Assembly: GCF_016909015.1 (NCBI RefSeq) | Contig: NZ_JAFBFA010000034.1 | Coordinates: 1-59,197 of the forward strand | DNA: 59,197 nucleotides | Direction: 5' to 3' | DNA from: Gracilibacillus alcaliphilus | GTDB lineage: Bacteria > Bacillota > Bacilli > Bacillales > Amphibacillaceae | Shown here: in pieces, positions 25,490-34,517 of the stretch | How positions within the stretch are numbered: the stretch's first letter is position 1 | Layout: each line of letters begins with the position of its first letter | The notes under the pieces: generated by a model | Seen by the model: only the letters and a program-made list of their open reading frames with translations | Databases searched by the model: none | Told to the model about the DNA's origin: nothing | Position numbers and translations under genes: made by a program

Positions 25490-26341
25490 ATGATTATGAA
25501 ACCTAAAATAGTTGATCCGCAATTATCATTTACAGGGTCACTGACAGTCATCCGTCCATCAGAGGTGAAAAAACTGGTACAACATCATATGGCACAACCA
25601 ACATGGGATGTTTATGATGTACATCAGTATCATACCAATGGCAATGGCTGGTATGGAATTGGCTACAATTGGTGGATAGCGTTTGATGGGACTATTTATG
25701 AAGGGCGAGGCTGGCATGTAGGCGCTCATTGCCGCGGTTATAATGAAACTACACTTGGAATTGGATATCAAGGCGATTTTACCAAACAACAAATGACAAA
25801 CGCCCAGTTAAAGGCGGGGATAGCGTTAAATAATTGGTTGATTAGTCAATTACCAGGCGTTTCTGTACGGGACATCGTAGGCCATAAAGACTTAGTTCGC
25901 ACTATTTGTCCTGGAGATCATTTCCGAATGAAGGAATTAAAAGACAGTATCAGTGCACCGACTGCCGTTTCCAAGCAGCCAGCCGACATACCTTCTGTTA
26001 CGCCAGCAACTACCACTAGTATTGTAGATTATTTGAAATCGATTAATGTTGATGCCAGTTTTCGTCATCGCAAGCAGTTAGCACAATATCACGGAGTGCG
26101 TAATTATCGGGGTACCGCTGCACAAAATATTGAATTATTAAACAAAATAAGAAATGGCCGAACAGCTGTTTATCATAAAGGAGATATGCAGACGCCTTCG
26201 GTAGTGGATTATTTGAAATCGATCAACCAAGATTCTAGTTTTCCACATCGGCAACAATTAGCAAAAGCATTTGGCATTACTAATTACCAAGGGACAGCAG
26301 CGCAAAATCAACAATTATTAAAACAATTAAGGGGAAGATAA
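25490..26341 (+). CDS. N-acetylmuramoyl-L-alanine amidase with two C-terminal wall-binding repeats
   Basis: Zinc amidase of the Amidase_2/PGRP fold, 283 residues. The catalytic domain (about 15-155) has VQHHMAQPTWDVYDVHQYH, WHVGAHCRGYNETTLGIGY and the zinc-ligand segment VGHKDLVRTICPGDHF. Two copies of a roughly 45-residue repeat follow: VDYLKSINVDASFRHRKQLA with NYRGTAAQN, and VDYLKSINQDSSFPHRQQLA with NYQGTAAQN, a type found in Bacillus and phage amidases and thought to bind cell wall. No signal peptide, as in phage-type or mother-cell lytic enzymes. GGGAGGGAT precedes the ATG. Possible roles: mother-cell lysis, germination or a prophage relic; no other phage genes are nearby. Confidence 0.85.
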   Translation: MIMKPKIVDPQLSFTGSLTVIRPSEVKKLVQHHMAQPTWDVYDVHQYHTNGNGWYGIGYNWWIAFDGTIYEGRGWHVGAHCRGYNETTLGIGYQGDFTKQQMTNAQLKAGIALNNWLISQLPGVSVRDIVGHKDLVRTICPGDHFRMKELKDSISAPTAVSKQPADIPSVTPATTTSIVDYLKSINVDASFRHRKQLAQYHGVRNYRGTAAQNIELLNKIRNGRTAVYHKGDMQTPSVVDYLKSINQDSSFPHRQQLAKAFGITNYQGTAAQNQQLLKQLRGR

Positions 26342-26500
26342 CACATCTTATACAGATAGAAGTGAATCGTTCTTCTATGTAATACATCATCCAATACAGG
26401 GAGAACTCAGATATTAGACAAGTTTTTCCTGAATTACTTTGAAAAATAAGAAAAAATATCTACATGTATAATAAAATCTAGAAAGTATCTCGACTTGTGT

Positions 26501-26529
26501 TTGAAAAATATACGTTTATCCTTTATAAT
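26501..26529 (+). promoter_or_regulatory. Sigma-A promoter for the 35-aa ORF
   Basis: TTGAAA (26501-26506), 17-bp spacer, TATAAT (26524-26529), about 35 bases before the ATG of the small frame at 26564. A near-consensus housekeeping promoter. Confidence 0.7.
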
Positions 26530-26563
26530 TTTAGGTAATAAGTATCAAAAAGAGGTTATTGCT

Positions 26564-26671
26564 ATGCAAAATGAAAAAATCACCAAAGAAGATATTGACC
26601 GCTTATTAGAAGAGTTTGATGTATTACTAAATAAAGAGGAAGAAGAGAAAACACCTGTTACAGAGGATTAG
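26564..26671 (+). CDS. Small acidic protein (35 aa), unknown
   Basis: 35-codon frame, MQNEKITKEDIDRLLEEFDV then an acidic tail ending TPVTED, predicted to be a single amphipathic helix. It has a near-consensus promoter at 26501-26529, a modest ribosome site (AAAGAGG, 8-9 bases before ATG) and a terminator whose 5' arm overlaps the last codons, so the transcript is about 140 bases. I do not recognise a family. The alternative is a small RNA with a fortuitous frame, but promoter, frame and terminator together favour a short gene. Confidence 0.5.
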   Translation: MQNEKITKEDIDRLLEEFDVLLNKEEEEKTPVTED

Positions 26672-26688
26672 AACGGGTGTTTTTTTGT
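26650..26688 (+). terminator. Terminator of the 35-aa ORF
   Basis: AAAACACCTGTT pairs with AACGGGTGTTTT (one G-U pair), then a T run. Its 5' arm is inside the coding frame and its loop holds the stop codon. Confidence 0.85.
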
Positions 26689-26690
26689 AT

Positions 26691-26892
26691 GGTCAGCAAG
26701 TATATAATTTTTCATGAGCTCATTCTTATTCAAGAATAGCCATGTCAGCTCGGTGCGCCAACCTTTAGAGATGTCACGCCACGCCCTACGATAAGTAAAC
26801 ATCGACTCCTTCCGCCGCCGTGTTTTCTTTATCTCCGTTGTGACACTCCAATCTCTAGTTTTTAAAAGGGCGTTTTGTGCTTTTCGTTTGAT
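26691..26892. repeat. Dispersed ~200-bp repeat R2, copy c
   Basis: Begins TCAGCAAGTATATAATTTTT, right after the terminator T run, and shares CACGCCCTACGATAAGT, CATCGACTCCTTCCG, TTATCTCCGTTGTGAC and GTTTTTAAAAGGGCG with copies a and b. It lies immediately upstream of hemW; the bases from 26893 to 27052 hold the hemW leader. Confidence 0.75.
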
Positions 26893-27052
26893 CGACAAGG
26901 AACTATCGTCCCCTCTCTGCTTCGGGTTGGTTAGATTGATTATTCTTGATCGATATTATAGAATAGAAGACACTATACAAGCAGCACACCAACCTAAGCT
27001 GTTTCCCCTTGTCCATCGGCAAGGGTTTTCTATTGAAAGAAGGAGGGTAAGA

Positions 27053-28207
27053 ATGGTTTCTTCAGCGTATATACACATCCCTTTCTGTGAAAAAATCTGT
27101 CATTATTGCGATTTCACGAAGTTTTTTTATGATGAACAGATGGCAGATGACTATTTAATTGCATTGGAAAATGAAATAAAGACCTATATACAGCGGCCAA
27201 AACAACCGATGAAGACAATCTTTGTCGGCGGAGGTACGCCAACGGCTCTGAATAATAAACAATTAACCCAATTAGTGACGATGATTGATACGTTTTTTGA
27301 CGTAGCAGCGGTTGAAGAGTACACATTTGAAGCCAATCCAGGTGATTTAACCTTGGAGAAAATTAAGATTCTACAGGCATATGGTGTCAATCGGATTTCC
27401 ATGGGGGTTCAAGATTTTGATGATAAGATGCTAGAAAAATTAGGAAGGCTGCACCGTTCCAAAGATGTGTATCAAAATGTGAACGACTTAATTAATGCTG
27501 GAATTTCTAATATAAGTATTGATTTAATGTACAGTTTGCCTAGTCAAACCCTTCAGCATTTTGAACAATCACTGGAGGAGGCTTTACAATTTGATCTGCC
27601 TCATTACTCAGCCTACTCTTTACAAATAGAACCGAAGACAATTTTCTACCAGCGATATTTGCAAGGCAAACTCAGTAAGCCGCCAGAAGAGATAGAGGCA
27701 GATATGTATCAATTACTGCGAGACAGGATGCGTGAAAAAGGCATTCAACAATATGAAATTAGTAACTTCTCACGGCCGGGTTTTGAGAGTAAACATAATT
27801 TAGTATATTGGAATAATCAGTATTATTATGGTTTTGGAGCAGGCTCACACGGATATTTACCGGGTGAACGAATTATCAATCTCCGGCCTTTTCCTAAATA
27901 TGTGGAACAGGCCAAGCAAACAGGTAAACCAGTGCTTCATGTGGAACCAATTGGACGTAAGGAACAAATAGAGGAAGAGATGTTTCTGGGCTTACGCAAA
28001 AGTCAAGGTGTCCCTCTGGTAGATTTTAAGCGGAAGTATGATTTATCGATTCAAGAGATATATGGTAAGGAGCTAGACCAGTTAGTGGAACGAGGATGGC
28101 TCCATCTAGATGATCAATTCATTCGCTTGACAGAGGAAGGGAAACCATTTGGAAATGAAGTATTTCAATCCTTTCTAATAGATGATGAAACAAAATTAGA
28201 AAGGTAG
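27053..28207 (+). CDS. hemW: Radical SAM heme chaperone HemW
   Basis: Binds heme and a 4Fe-4S cluster and delivers heme to membrane proteins; formerly annotated as HemN coproporphyrinogen oxidase. 384 residues. The radical SAM motif is CEKICHYCDF (CxxxCxxC, about residues 14-21), the SAM-binding motif is GGGTPTAL, and the HNxxYW motif characteristic of HemW appears as HNLVYW. A C-terminal HemN_C helix domain follows. The frame is open from 26840 because upstream repeat sequence is open, but AAGGAGGG directly precedes ATG 27053. Confidence 0.94.
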   Translation: MVSSAYIHIPFCEKICHYCDFTKFFYDEQMADDYLIALENEIKTYIQRPKQPMKTIFVGGGTPTALNNKQLTQLVTMIDTFFDVAAVEEYTFEANPGDLTLEKIKILQAYGVNRISMGVQDFDDKMLEKLGRLHRSKDVYQNVNDLINAGISNISIDLMYSLPSQTLQHFEQSLEEALQFDLPHYSAYSLQIEPKTIFYQRYLQGKLSKPPEEIEADMYQLLRDRMREKGIQQYEISNFSRPGFESKHNLVYWNNQYYYGFGAGSHGYLPGERIINLRPFPKYVEQAKQTGKPVLHVEPIGRKEQIEEEMFLGLRKSQGVPLVDFKRKYDLSIQEIYGKELDQLVERGWLHLDDQFIRLTEEGKPFGNEVFQSFLIDDETKLER

Positions 28208-28211
28208 TGTG

Positions 28212-28233
28212 CTGCTACTTTTTAGCAGGTTTA
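28212..28233 (+). terminator. Weak terminator hairpin after hemW
   Basis: CTGCTA pairs with TAGCAG around CTTTT, followed by GTTTATTTC, 10 bases after the stop. A short stem and poor tail, so readthrough into hrcA is likely. Confidence 0.35.
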
Positions 28234-28283
28234 TTTCTTCATAGACAGACAAGTGAAAAAATTAAAATCAGAGTGTATCTTAT

Positions 28284-28349
28284 TTGACAATTATTTAAGG
28301 ATTTGATAATTTATAATTAGATTTAGCACTCAAGGTTACAGAGTGCTAA
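28284..28349 (+). promoter_or_regulatory. CIRCE operator and promoter of the hrcA-grpE-dnaK-dnaJ operon
   Basis: CIRCE is a perfect inverted repeat: TTAGCACTC (28323-28331), 9-base spacer, GAGTGCTAA (28341-28349). Upstream, TTGACA (28284-28289) and TAATTT (28307-28312) with a 17-bp spacer make a sigma-A promoter whose start point would fall at the CIRCE. HrcA bound here blocks transcription until heat shock titrates GroEL. CIRCE is 15 bases before the hrcA ATG. Confidence 0.95.
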
Positions 28350-28364
28350 CAGAGGTGATCATCG

Positions 28365-29387
28365 ATGCTTACAGAGAGACAAATTCAAGTGTTAAAGGTT
28401 ATTATTGATGAATTCATCCAGAGTGCACAGCCGATTGGATCAAGAGCTATTGCTAAGAAAGATGGCATAACTGCCAGTCCGGCTACGATTAGAAATGAAA
28501 TGGCTGATTTAGAAGAATTGGGGTTCTTAGTGAAGACGCACACTTCCTCAGGCCGTGTTCCATCTGAGAAAGGCTATCGCTTTTATGTCGATCATTTACT
28601 TATCCCGTTTCAACTATCCAGTCAAGATATGGGTGTAATTCAGCATACGTTTGCTCGTGAAATGTTGGAATTTGAGAAGGTAGTACAGCAATCTGCTAAG
28701 GTTCTTTCTGATCTAACGAGTTACACTTCGATTGTTTTAGGTCCGCAGGTGTTTGAGACAACATTAAAGAAGATACAAATTGTTGGTTTGTCTGATCATT
28801 CAGCGGTAGCGATTCTTGTAACTAGTTCAGGACATGTAGAGCATAGGTATTTCAATGTACCGAAAATGTTGAAGTCATCCGACTTAGAGAAATTGGTCAA
28901 CATTCTAAACGATCGCCTTGTAGGTGTTCCAATTATTCAGTTGGAGCAAAAGTTATCTGGCGAAATCGCTGGTATTTTACAGGAACACATGTCTAATTTA
29001 GATAAGACGTATGCCTTTCTGCAGCAAGCGTTATTAGAGGAACAGCCAGCTAAGTTGTATATGGATGGTAAGACAAATATGATGCGCCAGCCAGAATTTA
29101 ATGATATTCAAAAGATACAATCCTTATTTTCAATTATGGAACAAGAGGATGAAATTGCGAAGCTGTTAAAGACATCTGATAAAGGGATCAAGGTTTTTAT
29201 TGGCCATGAGAACCAGATCAGAGAAATGCAGGATTGCAGTTTAATAACAGCAAGTTACTCTCTTGGTGATAAGCAATTAGGAACGATTGCATTACTTGGT
29301 CCGACCCGAATGGAATATTCGAAGGTGATTTCTGTGTTAAATGCATTGTCAGTTCAGCTTAGCAGAACCTTTGATTCATGGTATTAA
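28365..29387 (+). CDS. hrcA: Heat-inducible transcriptional repressor HrcA
   Basis: Represses class I heat-shock genes by binding CIRCE, with GroEL as activity modulator. 340 residues: N-terminal winged helix-turn-helix (MLTERQIQVLKVIIDEFI; GITASPATIRNEMADLEELG; TSSGRVPSEKGYRFYVDHLL, about residues 1-75), then a GAF-like dimerisation domain. AGAGGTGATC precedes the ATG, which lies right after its own operator, implying autoregulation. A 308-base gap separates it from grpE. Confidence 0.96.
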   Translation: MLTERQIQVLKVIIDEFIQSAQPIGSRAIAKKDGITASPATIRNEMADLEELGFLVKTHTSSGRVPSEKGYRFYVDHLLIPFQLSSQDMGVIQHTFAREMLEFEKVVQQSAKVLSDLTSYTSIVLGPQVFETTLKKIQIVGLSDHSAVAILVTSSGHVEHRYFNVPKMLKSSDLEKLVNILNDRLVGVPIIQLEQKLSGEIAGILQEHMSNLDKTYAFLQQALLEEQPAKLYMDGKTNMMRQPEFNDIQKIQSLFSIMEQEDEIAKLLKTSDKGIKVFIGHENQIREMQDCSLITASYSLGDKQLGTIALLGPTRMEYSKVISVLNALSVQLSRTFDSWY

Positions 29388-29695
29388 CGCCGATCATAGT
29401 GATTTTGTATGCGATGTTAATCCAGAAACATCCTTATTAGTTTGAAGACAAATACAATCGGTTCGTTTCATTGTTGGAAACAGGGTGGCTCCTCGTTGTG
29501 CATAGTGATAAATCGAGATGATTTTATCATTTTCACAATAGCTTAGCCACTTTGTTTTTGAGTTCGGACTAGATTTGCTTCATTAATACACAATAAGGCT
29601 TGCTTAATTTGGTGAAATATGTTTAGCTATACAATGGTTTATATCATGAAAAGTTAGTAAACAAAAAGCTTCATTTGATTTAGGAGGTGATTCGT
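29388..29695. other. Intergenic hrcA-grpE
   Basis: 308 bases without a frame supported by a ribosome site. I see no second CIRCE, no clear terminator and no repeat family member. In B. subtilis this gap is short, so the extra length is unexplained. Confidence 0.4.
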
Positions 29696-30301
29696 GTGAC
29701 AGAGAACAAAACACAAGAAGAACAAGAATTCAAACAAGACGAAACAACTGCAGAACCAGAATTAGACCAGGAACAAGAAACAGTTACCGATGAGCAAGGG
29801 AATGAACCAGAACAGGAAACACAGGAACAAGAGATAGTGGAGGATCCCTTCAGCAGCGAAGAGTACGAACAATTGCAGCAAGAAAAAAATGAATTGCACA
29901 ATCGTTTATTACGTTTGCAAGCGGAATACGATAACTTCCGAAAAAGAACACAAAAAGAAAAACAAGCTACTTTAAAATATAGTTCACAGGCAGTTGTCAC
30001 AGAACTATTGCCTGTATTAGACAATTTTGAGCGTGCCCTGCAAGTAAAGATTGAAGATCCTGCGGCTAAAGGTGTTGTAGAGGGCTTGGAAATGGTTTAT
30101 CGTCAACTGAAAACAGTGCTTGAAAATGAAGAAGTGACAGAAATTGATACTTCTGGTGAATTCGATCCTAACCTTCATCAGGCAGTAATGCAAGTGAATG
30201 AAGAAGGATATGAATCCAACCAAATTGTAGAAACAATGCAAAAGGGTTATCTGCTAAAAGATCGCGTGATTAGACCAGCAATGGTGAAAGTAAATCAATA
30301 A
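29696..30301 (+). CDS. grpE: Nucleotide exchange factor GrpE
   Basis: Accelerates ADP release from DnaK. 201 residues with a long, very acidic Glu/Gln-rich N-terminus (about 1-55, unusually rich in EQE repeats), a coiled-coil dimer helix (YEQLQQEKNELHNRLLRLQA) and the C-terminal beta domain with the GrpE signature FDPNLHQAVMQV and GYLLKDRVIRPAMVKV. AGGAGGTG is 6 bases before GTG 29696; the upstream in-frame GTG at 29687 lies inside the ribosome site. Confidence 0.95.
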   Translation: MTENKTQEEQEFKQDETTAEPELDQEQETVTDEQGNEPEQETQEQEIVEDPFSSEEYEQLQQEKNELHNRLLRLQAEYDNFRKRTQKEKQATLKYSSQAVVTELLPVLDNFERALQVKIEDPAAKGVVEGLEMVYRQLKTVLENEEVTEIDTSGEFDPNLHQAVMQVNEEGYESNQIVETMQKGYLLKDRVIRPAMVKVNQ

Positions 30302-30334
30302 GCATGACGGACATTTTGAAGGAGGAAATCGAAA

Positions 30335-32170
30335 TTGGGAAAAATTATAGGTATTGACTTAGGTACAACTAATTCATGTGTAGCAGTAATGGAGGGTGGC
30401 GAACCGCAGGTTATTCCAAATCCTGAAGGTAACCGAACGACACCGTCTGTTGTTTCATTTAAGAATGGTGAACGCCAAGTTGGGGAAGTTGCAAAGCGCC
30501 AAGCTATTACCAACCCCAACACTATCCAATCTATCAAACGTCATATGGGAACAGATTACAAAGTAGAAATCGAAGGGAAAGAACATACACCTCAAGAAGT
30601 GTCTGCTATTATCTTGCAGCATTTGAAATCTTATGCAGAAGACTATTTAGGAGATACGGTAGATAAGGCCGTTATTACAGTTCCAGCTTACTTTAATGAT
30701 GCAGAGCGTCAGGCTACTAAGGATGCAGGTAAAATCGCTGGTCTTGAGGTAGAACGTATTATCAATGAACCTACTGCGGCGGCATTAGCATACGGTATTG
30801 ACAAAGCAGATAATGATCAAACAATTCTTGTATATGACCTTGGTGGAGGAACTTTTGACGTATCGATCTTAGATATTGGTGATGGAACGTTTGAAGTAGT
30901 TGCCTCAGCAGGTGATAACCGCCTCGGCGGGGACGACTTTGACCAAGTGTTAATTGATTATATGGTAGATGAATTTAAAAAAGAGAATGGAATTGATCTT
31001 GGGCAAGACAAGATGGCCTTACAACGTTTGAAAGATGCAGCAGAAAAGGCGAAAAAAGACTTGTCAGGTGTATCCCAAACACAAATTTCTTTACCGTTTA
31101 TTACAGCAGGAGAAGCTGGTCCATTACACTTGGAATTGAGTGTGACTCGTGCTAAATTTGATGAGCTTTCAGCAAATTTAGTGGAACGTACAATGGGACC
31201 TACTCGTCAAGCCTTAAAAGATGCAGACCTTTCTCCAAGTGATATTGATAAGGTTATCCTTGTGGGTGGATCTACACGTATCCCAGCAGTACAAGAAATG
31301 ATCAAAAAAGAAATTGGGCAAGAACCATCTAAAGGTGTCAACCCGGATGAGGTAGTTGCTCTAGGTGCTGCGATTCAAGGGGGGGTATTACAAGGTGATG
31401 TAAAAGATGTTCTATTACTTGACGTAACACCACTTTCTTTAGGTATCGAAACAATGGGCGGTGTAACGACAAAATTAATTGAGCGTAATACCACTATTCC
31501 GACAAGTCATTCACAAGTATTCTCAACTGCTGCTGATAATCAAACAGCTGTTGATATTCATGTACTTCAAGGAGAACGTGAAATGGCAGCAGACAACAAA
31601 ACACTAGGTCGTTTCCAGTTAACCGATATTCCACCAGCGCCACGGGGCGTACCACAAATTGAAGTTTCTTTCGATATTGATGCCAATGGTATTGTAAGTG
31701 TACGTGCTAAAGATTTAGGTACGAATAAAGAACAATCGATCACTATTAAATCATCTTCTGGTCTTTCCGATGAAGAAGTAGAGCAAATGGTAAAAGACGC
31801 AGAAGAGAATGCGGAAGCAGATAAGAAGCGTCGTGAAGAAATTGATCTTCGCAATGAAGCAGATCAGTTAGTCTTCCAAACCGATAAGACGCTAAAAGAC
31901 CTTGGCGATAATGTAACAGAGGAAGAAAAACAAAAGGCAGAAGCAGCAAAAGACGAGCTGAAAAAAGCTCTTGAAAATGGTGACATTGAAGAAATTAAGA
32001 CGAAGAAAGAAGCCTTAGAGCAAGAAGTGCAAGCTTTAACGGTTAAGATGTATGAACAAGCTCAGCAGCAACAGCAAGCTAATGCAGATGCTGACGGTGC
32101 CCAAGGTCAGCAAGGAAATGACGATGTAGTGGACGCTGACTATGAAGAAGTAGACGACGACAAAAAATAA
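30335..32170 (+). CDS. dnaK: Molecular chaperone DnaK (Hsp70)
   Basis: ATP-dependent chaperone, 611 residues, full length. The nucleotide-binding domain has the Hsp70 signatures IGIDLGTTNSCVAV, VYDLGGGTFDVSIL and VILVGGSTRIPAVQ. The linker DVLLLDVTPLSLG leads to the substrate-binding domain and a Gln-rich C-terminal tail with acidic end (DVVDADYEEVDDD). Gram-positive type (short subdomain IIB). Start TTG 30335 after AAGGAGGA. Within the CIRCE-controlled operon; a terminator hairpin follows. Confidence 0.97.
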   Translation: MGKIIGIDLGTTNSCVAVMEGGEPQVIPNPEGNRTTPSVVSFKNGERQVGEVAKRQAITNPNTIQSIKRHMGTDYKVEIEGKEHTPQEVSAIILQHLKSYAEDYLGDTVDKAVITVPAYFNDAERQATKDAGKIAGLEVERIINEPTAAALAYGIDKADNDQTILVYDLGGGTFDVSILDIGDGTFEVVASAGDNRLGGDDFDQVLIDYMVDEFKKENGIDLGQDKMALQRLKDAAEKAKKDLSGVSQTQISLPFITAGEAGPLHLELSVTRAKFDELSANLVERTMGPTRQALKDADLSPSDIDKVILVGGSTRIPAVQEMIKKEIGQEPSKGVNPDEVVALGAAIQGGVLQGDVKDVLLLDVTPLSLGIETMGGVTTKLIERNTTIPTSHSQVFSTAADNQTAVDIHVLQGEREMAADNKTLGRFQLTDIPPAPRGVPQIEVSFDIDANGIVSVRAKDLGTNKEQSITIKSSSGLSDEEVEQMVKDAEENAEADKKRREEIDLRNEADQLVFQTDKTLKDLGDNVTEEEKQKAEAAKDELKKALENGDIEEIKTKKEALEQEVQALTVKMYEQAQQQQQANADADGAQGQQGNDDVVDADYEEVDDDKK

Positions 32171-32190
32171 TCAATACGTAGAGAAGAAAG

Positions 32191-32229
32191 GTAAAAAGTC
32201 AAAGTCAGCAAATGGCTTTGACTTTTTAC
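32191..32229 (+). terminator. Terminator between dnaK and dnaJ
   Basis: GTAAAAAGTCAAAG pairs with CTTTGACTTTTTAC around TCAGCAAATGG. A strong stem in the 184-base gap; it may reduce dnaJ expression relative to dnaK, as an internal terminator within the heat-shock operon. Confidence 0.8.
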
Positions 32230-32354
32230 ATAGTTGCGATGGAGCGGTATAATGAAAATTACTGCTTATTTGAGAGTGATTAGTGTTGCCTATCAGGATT
32301 ATTCAATGTTATGATTATGTTTATGCAACCAAAGAGCGGGAGTGTGATTAGTCA

Positions 32355-33470
32355 GTGAGTAAACGAGATTACTATGAAGTGTTGGGTGTATCCAAAGACG
32401 CCTCTAAAGAGGAAATAAAGAAAGCTTATCGTAAGCTTGCCAGAAAGTATCACCCAGATGTGAACAAAGAGGAAGGTACGGACCAAAAGTTTAAGGAAGT
32501 AAAAGAGGCTTATGAGGTATTAAGCCATGAGCAAAAACGGGCACAATATGACCAATTTGGCCATGCCGACCCACAGAGTCAAGGCGGATTCGGTGGTGGA
32601 GGAGATTTTGGCGGCTTTGGTGATATATTTGATATGTTTTTTGGCGGCGGTGGGAGACGAGACCCTAATGCCCCAAGACAAGGGAATGACCTACAATATA
32701 CTATGACATTGGAGTTTGAAGAGGTCATTTTTGGCAAGGAGACAGATATTCAGATTCCGAAAGAGGAAGAATGTGCGACTTGTCACGGTTCAGGAGCAAA
32801 GCCTGGGACACAGCCTGAGACCTGTAGCCATTGTCATGGCAGCGGTCAATTGAATGTAGAACAGAATACACCATTTGGTAAAGTGGTCAATCGCCGAGTA
32901 TGTCATTATTGCCAAGGTACCGGTAAGATGATTAAAGATAAATGTACGACTTGTCATGGAACTGGAAAAGTGAAGAAGTCGAAGAAAATCCATATCAGTA
33001 TCCCGGCAGGTATCGATGAAGGACAGCAGATCCGCGTAGCCGGACAAGGAGAGCCTGGTGTCAACGGAGGACCTCCTGGTGATTTATATGTCATTATTCA
33101 AGTGAAACCTCATGAGTTTTATCAAAGAGAAGGAGATAATATCTTCTGCGAAATGCCGATTACATTTGCACAGGCTGCACTAGGTGATGAAATAGAGGTT
33201 CCAACGGTACATGGCAAAGTTAAGTTGAAAATCCCAGCTGGTACACAAACTGGCAAGACATTCCGTCTGAAAGGCAAAGGTGTCCCTAACGTAAGAGGGT
33301 ATGGACAAGGGGATCAGCACGTTAAAATCCGTGTAATTACACCATCAAACTTAAGTGAACGTCAAAAAGAACTATTAAGAGAATTTAACGAAATCAGCGG
33401 CAACCAGCCAACCGATGAACATGAAGATAGCTTTTTTCAACGTGTAAAACGTGCATTTAAAGGGGAATAA
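32355..33470 (+). CDS. dnaJ: Co-chaperone DnaJ (Hsp40)
   Basis: Stimulates DnaK ATPase and delivers substrates. 371 residues, type I: J domain with HPD (KYHPDVN, about residues 30-36), Gly-rich region (GGFGGGGDFGGFGD), four zinc motifs CATCHGSG, CSHCHGSG, CHYCQGTG and CTTCHGTG, and C-terminal substrate domains. Start GTG 32355 behind GGGAGTG. Last heat-shock gene of the operon; prmA follows as in Bacillus. Confidence 0.97.
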   Translation: MSKRDYYEVLGVSKDASKEEIKKAYRKLARKYHPDVNKEEGTDQKFKEVKEAYEVLSHEQKRAQYDQFGHADPQSQGGFGGGGDFGGFGDIFDMFFGGGGRRDPNAPRQGNDLQYTMTLEFEEVIFGKETDIQIPKEEECATCHGSGAKPGTQPETCSHCHGSGQLNVEQNTPFGKVVNRRVCHYCQGTGKMIKDKCTTCHGTGKVKKSKKIHISIPAGIDEGQQIRVAGQGEPGVNGGPPGDLYVIIQVKPHEFYQREGDNIFCEMPITFAQAALGDEIEVPTVHGKVKLKIPAGTQTGKTFRLKGKGVPNVRGYGQGDQHVKIRVITPSNLSERQKELLREFNEISGNQPTDEHEDSFFQRVKRAFKGE

Positions 33471-33482
33471 GCATCCTGTTTC

Positions 33483-33526
33483 AGCAATTTCAGAAAAAAT
33501 AACATGGCATTTTTTCTGAAATGCTT
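33483..33526 (+). terminator. Hairpin between dnaJ and prmA
   Basis: AGCAATTTCAGAAAAAA pairs with TTTTTTCTGAAATGCT with one bulge, 12 bases after dnaJ. There is no long T run after the stem, although its 3' arm is T-rich. It probably separates the heat-shock unit from prmA-rsmE. Confidence 0.6.
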
Positions 33527-33562
33527 TAGTGGGAAATATATGAAAGAAGTGAGTTGATCTGT

Positions 33563-34513
33563 TTGAAGTGGACAGAGCTGTGTATCTATACAACAAATGA
33601 AGCAATCGAACCTATTTCAAATATTATTCATGAAGCAGGGGCTAGTGGCTTAGTAATTGAAGATCGTCAAGATTTAGAACGGGATTGGGACAACGAATTT
33701 GGGGAAATTTATGATCTTAATCCGGATGATTATCCAGAAGAGGGTGTGCGGCTTAAGGCATATCTTCCTGTCAACAGCTTCTTGGGTGAAACAGTTTCTG
33801 AAATTAAACAGGCTATTAATAATCTGCTTCTTTATGATATTGATATTGGATTAAACAGAATTACCATGAGTGAAGTAAATGAAGAAGATTGGGCAACGGC
33901 ATGGAAGAAGTACTATAAGCCGGCTAAGATTTCTGAACAATTTACGATCACACCTACATGGGAAGATTATCAGCCTGTCTCTACAGATGAGCTTATTATC
34001 GAATTGGATCCTGGCATGGCTTTTGGCACGGGTACACATCCTACTACTGTCTTAAGTATTCAAGCATTAGAGCGGTATGTACAGCCGAATGACCTCGTTA
34101 TTGATGTTGGTTGTGGCTCGGGAGTACTAAGTATTGCTGCTGCTTTGCTGGATGCAGATCATATCTATGCTTATGATTTGGATGATGTGGCGGTTCAAAG
34201 TACCAAATTAAATGTAAAAGTGAATAAAGTGCAAGATATAGTGACCGTAAAGCAAAATAATCTGTTGGAACATGTAACGGTGGAAGCGGATGTCATCGTG
34301 GCTAATATATTGGCAGAAATTATCTTGCGTTTTGAAAAAGAGGCCTTTGCCAGACTAAAGCCTGGCGGGTTGTTTATCACTTCAGGAATTATTCAAAAGA
34401 AAAAGCAAGATGTAAGAGATGGTTTAGAACAGGCGGGCTTTGAGGTCATTGAAATCAATCAAATGGAAGATTGGATTTCCATGATTGCCAAAAAGCCAGA
34501 AGAAAGTAGGTAG
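33563..34513 (+). CDS. prmA: Ribosomal protein L11 methyltransferase
   Basis: SAM-dependent methyltransferase for L11. 316 residues: an N-terminal L11-recognition domain starting MKWTELCIYTTNEAIEP, then the Rossmann methyltransferase domain with motif I VIDVGCGSGVLSIAAA and the target-site LDPGMAFGTGTHPTT, and VIVANILAEII. The start is TTG 33563, which gives the standard N-terminus; the TTG at 33554 is the alternative. rsmE follows 4 bases after the stop, so the pair is co-translated. Confidence 0.94.
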   Translation: MKWTELCIYTTNEAIEPISNIIHEAGASGLVIEDRQDLERDWDNEFGEIYDLNPDDYPEEGVRLKAYLPVNSFLGETVSEIKQAINNLLLYDIDIGLNRITMSEVNEEDWATAWKKYYKPAKISEQFTITPTWEDYQPVSTDELIIELDPGMAFGTGTHPTTVLSIQALERYVQPNDLVIDVGCGSGVLSIAAALLDADHIYAYDLDDVAVQSTKLNVKVNKVQDIVTVKQNNLLEHVTVEADVIVANILAEIILRFEKEAFARLKPGGLFITSGIIQKKKQDVRDGLEQAGFEVIEINQMEDWISMIAKKPEESR

Positions 34514-34517
34514 TCTG

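Noticed and set aside
25490..26341. Amidase as evidence for a prophage
   Set aside because: No holin, tail, terminase or integrase genes are nearby; the gene sits alone in a conserved host block.
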